Assembly (NCBI RefSeq): GCF_003462685.1
Contig: NZ_QRVE01000009.1
Location: 17,690-81,689 of the forward strand
Length of the DNA stretch: 64,000 bases
Direction of reading: 5' to 3'
Source of the DNA: Collinsella sp. AF23-4AC
GTDB taxonomy: Bacteria; Actinomycetota; Coriobacteriia; Coriobacteriales; Coriobacteriaceae
The translations under genes and the position numbers were made by a program. Every line of letters starts with the position of its first letter. The stretch's first letter is position 1. Positions 9,801 to 17,483 of this stretch are shown here, one piece after another. Below the pieces are notes generated by a model. That model searched no databases. It saw only the letters and a program-made list of their open reading frames with translations, and was not told the DNA's origin.

Positions 9801-11658
9801 CCTGGACGATCACCTGGCTGCCGATCTCCTTGGGATCGCGCAGCTTAATGACCTTGAACAGGGCATTCTTGATGACGGAATAGGACAGGCCGGCCGCGAT
9901 GTCGCCCACCGTGGCGCCTTCCTTTTGCGCCTGCTTGACGCGCGAGTTCATAAAGACCGTGCAGCGACTGCCCAGGTCGACCGGAGCCTTGGCGTGAATG
10001 GCGGCATCGGCAAACGCGCGCACGTCCATGTTCATGGACACGGCGAAGCTCTCGATAAAGCTGCCGCAGCCCGACGAACAGGCCTCGTTGAGCATGATGT
10101 GCTCGATCACGCCGTCCTTGACGCGCAGGCATTTCATGTCCTGGCCGCCGATGTCCAGAATAAACTCGACGCCGGGCAGGAACGCCTTGGCGCCGCGCAG
10201 GTGCGCGACGGTCTCGATCTCGCCGGAGTCGGCCTTGAGGGCCTCGATGAGCAGCGCCTCGCCGTAGCCCGTGGTAGTCACGTGGCCGATGGTGCAGCCG
10301 GCGGGGATGTGATTGTAGAAATCGGCCATGATGACCTTGGCCGTGCCCAGGATGTCGCCGTTGTTGTTGCCGTACCAGGTGTGCAGCAGCTGGCCGTCCT
10401 CGCCCACGAGCGCGGCCTTCATGGTGGTGGAACCGGCGTCGATGCCGATGAACACACGGCCGGTGTAGCCGTCGAGCTTGCCCTTGGGGACGACTTCCTG
10501 GTCGTGGCGGGTTTTGAATTCGGCAAAGTCCTCGTCGGTGGCAAAGAGCGGGTCCAGGCGCTCGACCTCGGCACCCTGCGTGTCGCCCAAGCTGTCGATG
10601 GCCTCGATAAGCTGCGGGAACGTGCTGAGTTTGTTGGACTCGTGCGCCATGGCGGCGCCGCTCGCCACAAACAGGTGAGCGTTTTGGGGCACAATGCGGT
10701 GCTCCTCGTCCAGGTTGAGCGTGAGGTAGAAGCGGTGGCGCAGCTCGGAGAGATACTGCAGCGGGCCGCCCAGGAAGGCGACGTTGCCGCGGATGGGACG
10801 GCCGCACGCCAGACCCGAGATGGTCTGGGTCACGACAGCCTGGAAGATGGAGGCGGCCACGTCCTCGGGGCGGGCGCCCTCATTGAGCAGCGGCTGCACG
10901 TCGGTCTTGGCAAAGACGCCGCAGCGGCTGGCGATGGGATAGATGGTGGTGGCGTTGGCCGCGAGCTCGTTGAGGCCGCTCGCGTCGGTGTGCAGCAGGG
11001 TTGCCATCTGGTCGATGAACGCGCCCGTGCCGCCGGCACAGGTGCCGTTCATGCGCTGCTCGATGCCGTTATCGAAGTAGATGATCTTGGCGTCCTCGCC
11101 ACCCAGCTCGATGGCGACATCGGTGGCCGGGATGAGGGTCTCGACGGCACGCTTGCTGGCGATGACCTCCTGGACAAACTCCAGGTCGAGCCACTGAGAC
11201 AGCAGCAGACCGCCCGAACCGGTGATGGCGCAGGTCATCTGGGCCGTCGGCAGCACGGTCGTAGCACCCTCGAACAGGTCACGGGCGCAGGCACGGACGT
11301 CGGTGTGGTGGCGCTGGTACTTGGCATAGACGATCTGGTTGTCGTCGTTGAGCACGGCGAGCTTGACGGTGGTAGAGCCCACGTCGATGCCCAGGTGCAG
11401 GTTACCACGGGCGTTCTCAGGGTTGAAGATCGCGCCTTCGGGGGCGTGGGCGGCGGCGGTTACGGACTCGGCAACGTTGGGCGTGGCTGCGTCGGCGGCA
11501 AGCGTCTCTCCCGCCGCATTCTTGGCCTCGGCAACTGCCTCGGCGACCTTCTCGGCAGCGGCAGTCGCAGCCTTCTGCGCGGCGTCCACCACGGCGGGCG
11601 CGGCCTCGCGTGCGGCAGCGACCATGCGGTCCTTAATGCCCTCGACGAGTTTGCTCAT
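6871..11658 (-). CDS. Fused 2-hydroxyacyl-CoA dehydratase activase / dehydratase-like protein
   Basis: This 1595-residue protein fuses modules of the BadF/BadG/BcrA/HgdC activase class with a dehydratase-like C terminus. An unusual Ala-rich tail (1-85) precedes the first ASKHA ATPase domain (HLGIDVGSTTVKLAV at ~88; NGTCAGGTGAF at ~203). A second ATPase domain follows (GIDAGSTTMKAAL at ~404; NEACSSGCGSF at ~521); the paired cysteines are the expected Fe-S ligands of a homodimeric activase, here within one chain. A Cys cluster (RCGRCSNNC, ~685), a DUF2229-like block (~750-1000) and an HgdB-like region (~1130-1570) complete it. By family it should couple ATP hydrolysis to low-potential electron transfer; the substrate is unknown. 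A TetR gene lies 11 bases upstream on the same strand. The last residues contain a CVSC motif. Confidence 0.9.
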   Translation of the reverse strand: MSKLVEGIKDRMVAAAREAAPAVVDAAQKAATAAAEKVAEAVAEAKNAAGETLAADAATPNVAESVTAAAHAPEGAIFNPENARGNLHLGIDVGSTTVKLAVLNDDNQIVYAKYQRHHTDVRACARDLFEGATTVLPTAQMTCAITGSGGLLLSQWLDLEFVQEVIASKRAVETLIPATDVAIELGGEDAKIIYFDNGIEQRMNGTCAGGTGAFIDQMATLLHTDASGLNELAANATTIYPIASRCGVFAKTDVQPLLNEGARPEDVAASIFQAVVTQTISGLACGRPIRGNVAFLGGPLQYLSELRHRFYLTLNLDEEHRIVPQNAHLFVASGAAMAHESNKLSTFPQLIEAIDSLGDTQGAEVERLDPLFATDEDFAEFKTRHDQEVVPKGKLDGYTGRVFIGIDAGSTTMKAALVGEDGQLLHTWYGNNNGDILGTAKVIMADFYNHIPAGCTIGHVTTTGYGEALLIEALKADSGEIETVAHLRGAKAFLPGVEFILDIGGQDMKCLRVKDGVIEHIMLNEACSSGCGSFIESFAVSMNMDVRAFADAAIHAKAPVDLGSRCTVFMNSRVKQAQKEGATVGDIAAGLSYSVIKNALFKVIKLRDPKEIGSQVIVQGGTFMSDATLRAFEQLTGVHAVRPDIAGCMGAYGAALLARDRAGADGTSTILSAEDIAHLTVTQKHVRCGRCSNNCQLTVNDFGGGRRFITGNRCEKGAGHKKQKTEAPNLFKKKNELLFNREVLSPDEAPRGTVGIPRALNMYENYPFWHAFFTRLGFSVQLSDQSSKKTYQAGIESMPSESVCYPAKMSHGHVMNLIDRDVDFIWMPCVRWERKEDPTAGNCYNCPIVMSYPTALALNIDEIREQNIEFLYPFVPYHDKTELKRRLYQVLAVDRVADAEAGRGRVRGPKITRSEVDAAVNAAFEADARFHEDIQTMGEEALKWVEDHGGHGIVLAGRPYHNDPEINHALPELISSFGFAVFTEDSLAHLVKPERPIRVVDQWMYHSRLYAVARFVTMRNDLDLIQLNSFGCGLDALTTDQVQEILEASGKIYTVLKIDEVSNLGAARIRIRSLMAALKDQEAERLAEAAAAGEAYEQGDAAPVAPSTDAPAFASRKYTFEAQRESASTAWPKVLFTEQMRDEGYTILCPQMAPIHFDLVKEVFRGAGYNLELLPSTDHDAVEAGLRYVNNDICYPSILVTGQIMEAVESGRYDLSKTAVVISQTGGGCRATNYIALIRKALRESGHPEIPVISLSAVALGEDNPGFKLTPALLKQAVYAVLFGDVMMQMLYRCRPYEATPGAANALYEEYMARARKLAPKFNRHNYTKLCREAIRAFDTMPLAGEGTKPRVGVVGEILVKFHPTANNHVVDVIEREGCEAVVPGLLDFFLYSMSNAELQKDELGSSATTRAGMQALIKLVDWMRTPVEEMLEKSRRFEAPERIGTMADKARTVLSVCNNMGEGWLLTAEMLDLIDHGAPNIICTQPFACLPNHVVGKAVIKELRRQHPESNIVAVDYDPGASEVNQLNRIKLMISVAKENMRAGKGFKLEKVAPLAMDEVTGQMRAHDGCVSCGPASEEAVASVAKRLGRGIKK

Positions 11659-11669
11659 TGTCTCTCCTC

Positions 11670-12380
11670 TTAGTTGTTGGACTCGACGGTTGCGGCGGTG
11701 TCGACCGCGTCCTCGAGCTGCAGATTCAATAGCTTCATGCCGTATTCCGGCACGTTGATATCGATGGGTTGGCCATACAGGTCGCCGGGGCGCACAAAGG
11801 CGATAACCGTCATGATGCGCGCTATGGTCTCGGGCGATTCGGTGAGCCCACGCTCAAACCAGCGCTGAATCAGGCCGACCTCGGCACTCACGACGTAGGT
11901 GACGTAGTAGTCAAAGAACGTGCCTAGCGCCAGGCCCAAAATGCCCGTCTGCGCACGCGGCGCCACGGCCTCACGTGCGGTGTCGATAATCCTTTTAATG
12001 AAGGCCTGGTCGCCGCCCGGACCCAGCAGCGCACCGATTAAGTCGCGGTTGGCCGCAAGATAACGCAGCAGCTCAACCGAACCGGGCGCCGGCTCGAGCT
12101 CGTCAATGTTACGGTAAAGATCGGGCAGCCGAGCTGCGGTGATGAGCTCAATGCGCTCACGGATCTCGGCCAGCAAGCCGTCCTCGATTTGATTGATAAA
12201 GTCAGGAATATCGCGGTAGTGCGAATAGAACGTACGACGCGTAAGACCGGCGCGCTCGGTGAGCGACGCGACATTAATGCGCGAAAGGTCGCCGCTTTCG
12301 GCAAGCTCGCTAGCAAGTGCCTGGCGAAGGGCACGCTGTGAGCGAAGGGACCGGCGATCACATTTCTCGAGCTGGGACAA
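11670..12380 (-). CDS. TetR-family regulator upstream of the activase/dehydratase gene
   Basis: The 236-residue protein starts at a TTG codon (12380) that sits correctly behind a strong AAGGAGGA site; no ATG gives a full HTH. Residues ~12-58 form the TetR helix-turn-helix (INVASLTERAGLTRRTFYSH). The C-terminal ~170 residues are helical and variable, as expected of the ligand-binding domain. It ends 11 bases before the giant activase gene, so the two form an operon, suggesting it controls that gene and itself. Two palindromes rich in TGCACA/TGTGCA lie in its upstream region and are natural operator candidates. The ligand is unknown; a CoA ester is possible, purely by context. Confidence 0.88.
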   Translation of the reverse strand: MSQLEKCDRRSLRSQRALRQALASELAESGDLSRINVASLTERAGLTRRTFYSHYRDIPDFINQIEDGLLAEIRERIELITAARLPDLYRNIDELEPAPGSVELLRYLAANRDLIGALLGPGGDQAFIKRIIDTAREAVAPRAQTGILGLALGTFFDYYVTYVVSAEVGLIQRWFERGLTESPETIARIMTVIAFVRPGDLYGQPIDINVPEYGMKLLNLQLEDAVDTAATVESNN

Positions 12381-12401
12381 GCGTCCTCCTTGTTACTCAG
12401 C

Positions 12402-12446
12402 CTGTGCGCTATTGCACAGTGCGAGTATTATTGCACACCGTGTGCA
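12402..12446 (-). promoter_or_regulatory. Candidate operators of the TetR regulator (TGTGC/GCACA palindromes)
   Basis: Two related inverted repeats lie 20-66 bases before the TTG start: TGTGC-N7-GCACA (12402-12418) and TGCACAC-C-GTGTGCA (12432-12446). The second is perfect with a single central base. Position and symmetry suit autoregulation by the adjacent TetR protein. Confidence 0.6.
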
Positions 12447-12470
12447 TCAACACGTAAAGGCAATATTTGG

Positions 12471-12503
12471 AATGTGACAGAGGGGCTGTCCCTTTGTCAC
12501 ATT
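12471..12503. repeat. CTGTCCC-core hairpin repeat (family 4)
   Basis: AATGTGAC and GTCACATT arms (12471-12478 and 12496-12503) flank a core containing CTGTCCC. It overlaps the stop codon of the HAD gene. The architecture of stem, CTGTCCC, stem is shared with the repeats at 22748, 32578, 33784, 39529, 43098 and 55914, though the stems differ. Confidence 0.75.
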
Positions 12504-13359
12504 ATTCGATGACGGTGCGGGAGTTTTGCTTGCGCATGGTGGCGAGCATGTGTTTGGGGACGGCGTGGACCATGCAGCTGCCGATGGTCGCGCTCGCGGC
12601 GGCCTTAGCTGCATCGCTAGCGTTTTTGGTCGCATAGCTGTGACGGAAACGCTTGAGCATGGCGATATCATTGCCGCCGTCGCCGTAAACCGAAACCTCG
12701 TCCTCGGCAATACCGTAGTAGCCCGCCAGCCAGGCCACGCTCTCGCCCTTGTTGCACGCCACGTCCGTGATTTCGAACATCACCGGATCGAACGGCGCGT
12801 TGACCACGCGGTCCGATCGCTCGGCAAGATACGCCTTAAGGTCGCGCTCCAGCTCGGGCGAGGTCACGCGGCAGTTGATCTTGCACACATCGTGGCGCAG
12901 GATGTCACCGATCGACTGGTCGAAATACTGTTCCTCGTGATACCCGCCACGCGCACGCATACCTCGCATCACGATGCGTTTGATAGGACTGTCCTTTTTA
13001 AAGCCCGCCTGGTGCATCTCGAACGAACCGCTTGAGAACATGCCGTCGGGCGTGGAGCAGTCAAAGCAGATATCCGGAAACTCCTTGAGCAGCTCCTCGG
13101 TGATCTGTGGGTCGATGGTCCAGGTCTTGAGCACCTCGCCATGACTGTCGCGCACGATGGAGCCGTTGGAGCAGCAGGCGTCAAGCGCCAGGCCCGTAAA
13201 GCCATGCTCGCCAATCGGTAGCGTCGAGCGTCCGGTCGCGGGAACCACATGCAGGCCAGCCTCGGTCAGCTCGCGAATGGCACGGCGGATAGTCCCGTCT
13301 GCCTCGTGCAGGGCGTTAAGCAGCGTTCCGTCTAAGTCACTCGCGAACATCTTGATCAT
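12502..13359 (-). CDS. HAD-superfamily (Cof-type) phosphatase
   Basis: The protein has the order of motifs of a Cof/IIB-type HAD phosphatase: SDLDGTLL at the N terminus with the nucleophile and acid Asp pair, ATGRS as motif II, and YGDGGNDIAMLK as motif IV near the C terminus. The cap lies between motifs II and III, as in this subclass. The length (285 residues) is typical. I chose ATG 13359 because AGAGAGG is seven bases upstream; the ATG two codons earlier would be almost on top of it. These enzymes dephosphorylate small sugar phosphates or cofactors such as FMN or PLP; the sequence does not show which. It appears monocistronic, with a CTGTCCC hairpin at its end. Confidence 0.9.
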   Translation of the reverse strand: MIKMFASDLDGTLLNALHEADGTIRRAIRELTEAGLHVVPATGRSTLPIGEHGFTGLALDACCSNGSIVRDSHGEVLKTWTIDPQITEELLKEFPDICFDCSTPDGMFSSGSFEMHQAGFKKDSPIKRIVMRGMRARGGYHEEQYFDQSIGDILRHDVCKINCRVTSPELERDLKAYLAERSDRVVNAPFDPVMFEITDVACNKGESVAWLAGYYGIAEDEVSVYGDGGNDIAMLKRFRHSYATKNASDAAKAAASATIGSCMVHAVPKHMLATMRKQNSRTVIE

Positions 13360-13474
13360 GGGCATGCCTCTCTTTCGTCTGCACGATATTTTAGACGAGA
13401 ATGAGCGCGCCCATGCAAGGGCGCTCCAACGCGCCGGGACATTCGCTCCCGCAAAGCCACAGTGCCCCAGCGCG

Positions 13475-14737
13475 TTAAATCAATCTCCACAAGCGACTTT
13501 TCAGCCGATAAAACAGCGCCGTTGTCAACGTCAGCACCGCCAGCATGCCTGCGAATACGATCGCCGGCGTCCATCGATCATATGCAACCCCGTACGTCAA
13601 TTGGCCAATAGGCGTTGCGCAGGAAAGGACCGTGTAAACGACCGAAAGCACTTTTCCGCAGAGCTCAGTCGGCGCTGCCCGCTGAACAAACGCGATGATT
13701 TCAACCGACGCAATGGCCGCCCACACCATGACCCATGCCGAACCAACCGTAAACACGGTGAACACGCATACATCCGCGCCGAACAGTAGCGTAACAATAA
13801 TCGGTACGACTCCTAAACAGATCATCGCAACATATCGACATATGCCATTGAGAGAAAAGCGATGCGGCCAAATGCCGACCAAGCCACTGCCGGTAAGACC
13901 ACCCAAGCCCAGAGCAACCTCAACCATCCCAACACAGGACGATTGCATGCCGAGATGCTTTGTAACAATAATGGGAGCGCCAATCGTTAGCCCAACCAAC
14001 GCAAGGTTTAAAACGGCCGCAAGCAAAATCACGGCGACCAATGATGCATTTTGCAGCAGATACCGAATCGACTCCCGAAAATCGTTTCGGCATGTCGTAC
14101 GAGTCGCGCCGTCTCCCATCGTTTCAGATGAGGCATTTTGCTTGAGTGCACCCCCAAACAGCAAGGCTGAAATCGCAAACGTCACCGACGCGGTCGCGCA
14201 AAGAGCATCGATACCAAAACACCCATAGACTGCCGTCCCGACCACAGGGCCCAAGATATTGCTCACCATGGTCATCTGCGAAACCAATGCAGTGGCCCAC
14301 TCAACCTTCTCTTCACCCGTCATGCGAACCGTCTCAATTTGGAGTATTGGCTTTAGCAGCGATTGAACGCCATATTGAACACAAAGTATCGCTACTACGA
14401 CGACCGCAAGAGGCAATGAGCGCTTCATGGGGATAGACAGCAGCGATGCAGTCATCAGAGCAATACCGAGGGCCACGAGGACCTCGCGATGTCTTCCCCT
14501 ATCCGCTAAGATCCCGCCAACCGGAGTCGCGAGCACACCTGGTATGAACGCTATCGCCGCGACGGCGCCATATAGCGTTGACGAGCCGCTGCAATCGAAC
14601 AAGTAAAGCGGATACGCAAAGCACAGCGCCGACAGCATCGAATACGTGCACAGCTGCGCAACAAGAAGGCCAAAAAGCCTGATAGATTGCACTGTTTTTT
14701 GCGTCAACGAGACACTACTCCTCCGCATTCCAGCCAT
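13475..14737 (-). CDS. MFS transporter, probably drug efflux, paired with a TetR regulator
   Basis: About 420 residues form 12 predicted membrane helices with the cytoplasmic loop-2 signature of the major facilitator superfamily (GGILADRGRHREVLV). The frame is open to an ATG at 14755, but that ATG lies inside a palindromic operator. ATG 14737 has GGGGTAGG just upstream and is preferred. It is the second gene after the TetR regulator at 14837-15499, with two operator-like palindromes between them. This is the layout of a ligand-inducible efflux pump (inference; substrate unknown). Codon use looks less GC-biased than neighbouring genes, with more A/T at third positions, so transfer is possible. 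It ends close to the HAD gene, with no clear terminator between. Confidence 0.85.
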   Translation of the reverse strand: MAGMRRSSVSLTQKTVQSIRLFGLLVAQLCTYSMLSALCFAYPLYLFDCSGSSTLYGAVAAIAFIPGVLATPVGGILADRGRHREVLVALGIALMTASLLSIPMKRSLPLAVVVVAILCVQYGVQSLLKPILQIETVRMTGEEKVEWATALVSQMTMVSNILGPVVGTAVYGCFGIDALCATASVTFAISALLFGGALKQNASSETMGDGATRTTCRNDFRESIRYLLQNASLVAVILLAAVLNLALVGLTIGAPIIVTKHLGMQSSCVGMVEVALGLGGLTGSGLVGIWPHRFSLNGICRYVAMICLGVVPIIVTLLFGADVCVFTVFTVGSAWVMVWAAIASVEIIAFVQRAAPTELCGKVLSVVYTVLSCATPIGQLTYGVAYDRWTPAIVFAGMLAVLTLTTALFYRLKSRLWRLI

Positions 14738-14749
14738 AAGCCTACCCCT

Positions 14750-14770
14750 ATACATACCGGTAGTATGTAT
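14750..14770 (-). promoter_or_regulatory. TetR-type operator overlapping the MFS 5' end
   Basis: An 8-bp perfect inverted repeat with five central bases, ATACATAC-CGGTA-GTATGTAT, sits 13 bases before the preferred MFS start. It resembles operators of QacR/TetR-type efflux regulators in form. Confidence 0.7.
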
Positions 14771-14816
14771 TTAATGACTTGAAAAGGGCAGCCGTGGCTA
14801 CCCTCACAAATCAATT

Positions 14817-14833
14817 ACATACCGTTGGTATCT
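14817..14833 (-). promoter_or_regulatory. Second TetR-type half-palindrome between tetR and the MFS gene
   Basis: ATACC-GTT-GGTAT (14819-14831) repeats the ATACC/GGTAT halves of the first operator, about 65 bases further upstream and just past the TetR stop codon. Together they suggest a separate regulated promoter for the pump inside the operon. Confidence 0.5.
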
Positions 14834-14836
14834 ATA

Positions 14837-15499
14837 TTACCACCCGGCGCGGTCCCATACGTCCCAAATCTGCGCCGTTGTCTGAAGCACTTCATTACCC
14901 AAATCGAGCCCCACCGCGGCCGCCATCTGCGCCAAACATTGTGCGCGAGCGAGCATTCGCTCCTTGGGCTCGAGCGGACGGAACAATGGCAGCAGCCAAA
15001 GATTCGCCAACAACGATACGGCCTCCGCCGCTTCACGCGGGCATTCGCACGCAATGGAGCCGTCGGTGATGCCCTCCTCGATCACTGGCAAGAGACAGCC
15101 ATCGGCCGACTCGTCAAACGAGCCCTGGTACTGCATCGCCAGTAGACGCGAGCTTTTTACCGGATCCGCCGCAGGATGCATGCGTGCCCATAGCTCAATT
15201 TGTGGAACGACGGACTCGGGCGCGTACAGCTGCTTGAGCTTTTGGGCTCCGGTCATATTACCGATACCAAGCATTGAGCGACGGTGCTCAACAATCGGAG
15301 CCATTGCCCGATCAAATGCGGCGTTGAAAATCTCCTCTTTGCTCTTAAAGTGATGATAGACAGCGCCCTTGGTCATGCCATCGAGGCGGTCGACGATATC
15401 TTGAATGCTCGTCCCTTCATAACCCTGTGCGCAGAATAACTCCAGCGCCGCGTCGAGAATCTTCGCGACCGTCTCCTCGGGATATTTATTACGACCCAT
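14837..15499 (-). CDS. TetR-family regulator of the adjacent MFS pump
   Basis: The 220-residue protein starts best at ATG 15499 (MGRNKYPEETVAKILDAALE), which begins the usual TetR N terminus; a longer frame from 15535 adds 12 residues that do not resemble the family. The helix-turn-helix is at ~25-50 (TSIQDIVDRLDGMTKGAVYH). The remaining ~160 residues are the ligand-binding helical domain. It is followed on the same strand by the MFS gene after 99 bases holding two ATACC/GGTAT palindromes. An unrelated 12-bp inverted repeat lies just upstream of its start. Most likely a repressor of the pump, relieved by the pump's substrate (inference from layout). Confidence 0.9.
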   Translation of the reverse strand: MGRNKYPEETVAKILDAALELFCAQGYEGTSIQDIVDRLDGMTKGAVYHHFKSKEEIFNAAFDRAMAPIVEHRRSMLGIGNMTGAQKLKQLYAPESVVPQIELWARMHPAADPVKSSRLLAMQYQGSFDESADGCLLPVIEEGITDGSIACECPREAAEAVSLLANLWLLPLFRPLEPKERMLARAQCLAQMAAAVGLDLGNEVLQTTAQIWDVWDRAGW

Positions 15500-15506
15500 A
15501 ATTCGT

Positions 15507-15560
15507 CCATCCGCAACGCAAGTCTTGTGCCTCATTGCAGCATTTTAACGTTGCGGATGG
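15507..15560. repeat. 12-bp inverted repeat upstream of the TetR gene
   Basis: CCATCCGCAACG (15507-15518) and CGTTGCGGATGG (15549-15560) are perfect reverse complements 30 bases apart, spanning the region between glnB and the TetR start. It might be a terminator remnant or a regulator site for tetR; no T run follows. Confidence 0.5.
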
Positions 15561-15573
15561 TAGGCGGTCGATT

Positions 15574-15912
15574 CTACACCGCGGCGGGGCCGTGTTCGCC
15601 GGTACGGATGCGGATGACCTCCTCGACCGGCTCGACCCAAATCTTGCCGTCGCCGACGGCACCGGTGCGAGCAGCGTTGCAGATAATCTCGACAATGCCG
15701 TCGACATGTTCATCGGCGCAGATGAGGGTGAACTGCACCTTGGGGATCGTGTTGACGAGCAGCTCATTGCCGCGCACGTATTCCTTCCAACCATGTTGAG
15801 CGCCGCAGCCCTGCACCTGGTTGATGGTCATGCCGCGAACATCAGCCGCAAACAGCGCGTCTTTGAGAACCTCAAGCTTCTCAGCACGAACAATCGCCGT
15901 AATCTTCTTCAT
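15574..15912 (-). CDS. glnK: PII nitrogen regulatory protein (GlnB/GlnK type)
   Basis: The 112-residue protein matches PII in length and fold. The T-loop contains Tyr45 in GWKEYVRGNE, in place of the uridylylated Tyr51 of E. coli, and the B-loop is TGAVGDGKIWV (83-93), which binds the ATP phosphates. PII senses 2-oxoglutarate, ATP and ADP, and its T-loop plugs Amt channels when nitrogen is plentiful. The gene lies downstream of amt on the same strand, the standard amt-glnK pairing, so glnK is the better name. A 125-bp palindromic element separates the two genes. The start has GAGGAG at the right distance. Whether the Tyr is modified cannot be told from the sequence. Confidence 0.95.
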   Translation of the reverse strand: MKKITAIVRAEKLEVLKDALFAADVRGMTINQVQGCGAQHGWKEYVRGNELLVNTIPKVQFTLICADEHVDGIVEIICNAARTGAVGDGKIWVEPVEEVIRIRTGEHGPAAV

Positions 15913-15950
15913 AGTGAATTCCTCTCCTCAATAAAAGAAATGAATTGCCA

Positions 15951-16075
15951 TTCAATGACGCGGGTTTTCGAGGTGCCCGAGATTGCCCCGAAAGAGGAGC
16001 GCCGCGTACTTCGGTACGCAAGCGACGGTTTGAGGGGCAAGGTCGGGTGCCTGGGAAAGCCGCGCGACGATTGAA
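15951..16075. repeat. Long imperfect nested palindrome between amt and glnK
   Basis: TTCAAT at 15951 pairs with ATTGAA at 16070. Inside, long imperfect arms (about 15961-15989 with 16034-16063) enclose a short perfect stem, GCGTAC (16004-16009) with GTACGC (16014-16019). The shape recalls the nested elements elsewhere in the window, but the unpaired motifs differ. On the transcript it could act as an attenuator or processing site between amt and glnK. Confidence 0.6.
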
Positions 16076-16103
16076 CGGCAAGGTGCGGTACTTGGGGAAG
16101 CTG

Positions 16104-17381
16104 TTAATCGAGTCCGGAGAAAGAGGGGTAGGCGCTCTCGCCGTGCTGACTCGCATCCAGGCCCAGCGCCTCGTCGGCCTCGTCCACGCGCAGGCTGCCG
16201 TGGAACAGCGCCTTGACTACCGCGGCGATGACCAAATCGAGCACCAGCACAATGGCGACCGTCACCACAATGCCCAAAATCTGCGAGATGAGCAGCGACA
16301 CGTCGCCCGTGTAGAACAGACCGCCCTTACCGGTCCACGAAAGCTCCGGCACGCAGAACAGGCCCGTAAGCACGCCGCCCAAGATGCCGCCAATGCCGTG
16401 GCAGCCAAACGCGTCGAGCGCGTCATCGTAGCCAAACTTGGTCTTGAGATGACTGATAGCCAGGTAGCAGACGGGCGATACGATCAGGCCCATGACCAGC
16501 GCCGCCCACGGCTCGACAAAGCCCGCGCCCGGCGTAACCACCACGAGGCCCGCGACCAGACCGGTGCTAGCGCCCACCAGCGTGGGGCGACCGGTGTGCA
16601 CGCGCTCGACGGCGAGCCACGAAACCATGCCCGCCGCGCTGGCCGTCACGGTGTTGAGGATGGCGAGCGCGGCCACGGCATCGGCCTTAAACTCGCTGCC
16701 GCCGTTAAAGCCAAACCAGCCAAACCAAAGCAGGCCGGCTCCCAGCGCCACAAACGGGACGTTATGCGGACGGTAGCTCACCATGCCAAAACCGCGACGA
16801 CGGCCGGGCATTAAGCAGAGGATCAGGCCGGTAAGACCAGACGAAATGTGCACCACGTCGCCGCCGGCAAAGTCGAGCGCGCCGATGATGTCGCCGATAA
16901 AGGAGCCATCGCCGCCCCAGACCATATGAGCGAGCGGTGCATAGACCACGAGCAGCCAAATGCCCAGAAAGGCCGTCATGGCACCAAACTTAACGCGGCC
17001 TGCCAGGCTGCCCGTGACGATAGCAGCCGTGATCATGGCAAACGCCATCTGAAAGGCGATGTTGATAATCTCCGGGTAGACGGCGCCGTCCGACGCGGTG
17101 CCCTCGGCCGCCTGCAGCACCTGGTTGAGCACCGGCAGGCACAGAAGCTGGTCAAAGCCGCCAATAAACGGGCTGGAACCGTCGCCACCGTAGGCCAGCG
17201 ACCAGCCGGCAACAATCCATAGCACACCTACCAGGCCAATGGCGCCAAAGCACATGAGCATGGTGTTGATGACATTTTTGCGCCTGGACAGGCCACCATA
17301 GAAAAACGCCAGACCCGGTGTCATTAAAAACACGAGCATGGTGCAGATGAGCATAAACGTTGTCGATCCCGTATCGTACAT
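16104..17381 (-). CDS. amt: Ammonium transporter Amt
   Basis: The 425-residue protein has the eleven-helix plan of Amt/MEP channels, with the two pore histidine regions visible (YAPLAHMVWGG and DAFGCHGIGGILGG) and the signature FYGGLSRRKNVINTMLM near the start. ATG 17381 follows GGGAGAG and begins the usual short extracytoplasmic N terminus; the longer open frame upstream is Arg-rich and has no matching site. It imports ammonium and is gated by the PII protein encoded downstream. Direct repeats at 17484-17520 lie about 100-140 bases upstream and may bind a nitrogen regulator. No sigma-54 promoter motif was seen. Confidence 0.95.
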   Translation of the reverse strand: MYDTGSTTFMLICTMLVFLMTPGLAFFYGGLSRRKNVINTMLMCFGAIGLVGVLWIVAGWSLAYGGDGSSPFIGGFDQLLCLPVLNQVLQAAEGTASDGAVYPEIINIAFQMAFAMITAAIVTGSLAGRVKFGAMTAFLGIWLLVVYAPLAHMVWGGDGSFIGDIIGALDFAGGDVVHISSGLTGLILCLMPGRRRGFGMVSYRPHNVPFVALGAGLLWFGWFGFNGGSEFKADAVAALAILNTVTASAAGMVSWLAVERVHTGRPTLVGASTGLVAGLVVVTPGAGFVEPWAALVMGLIVSPVCYLAISHLKTKFGYDDALDAFGCHGIGGILGGVLTGLFCVPELSWTGKGGLFYTGDVSLLISQILGIVVTVAIVLVLDLVIAAVVKALFHGSLRVDEADEALGLDASQHGESAYPSFSGLD

Positions 17382-17483
17382 TCGCTCTCCCTTGGTCGCA
17401 TGAACGTTGTCGGCGCCCATAATGCGGCCGAGGGGCAACTGGTGTAGACCAGATACGGCGTTGTTAAACGCTGCGTTGTCGAA

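Noticed and set aside
8641..11673. 1010-codon open frame opposite the activase/dehydratase gene
   Set aside because: High-GC antisense shadow: the minus-strand frame has clear conserved motifs throughout; the plus frame gives a Gly/Val/Ala/His-rich product with no recognisable domain.
12990..13010. Further CTGTCCC repeat inside the HAD gene
   Set aside because: GGACTGTCCTT is there, but without flanking stems, and the gene's frame explains it.
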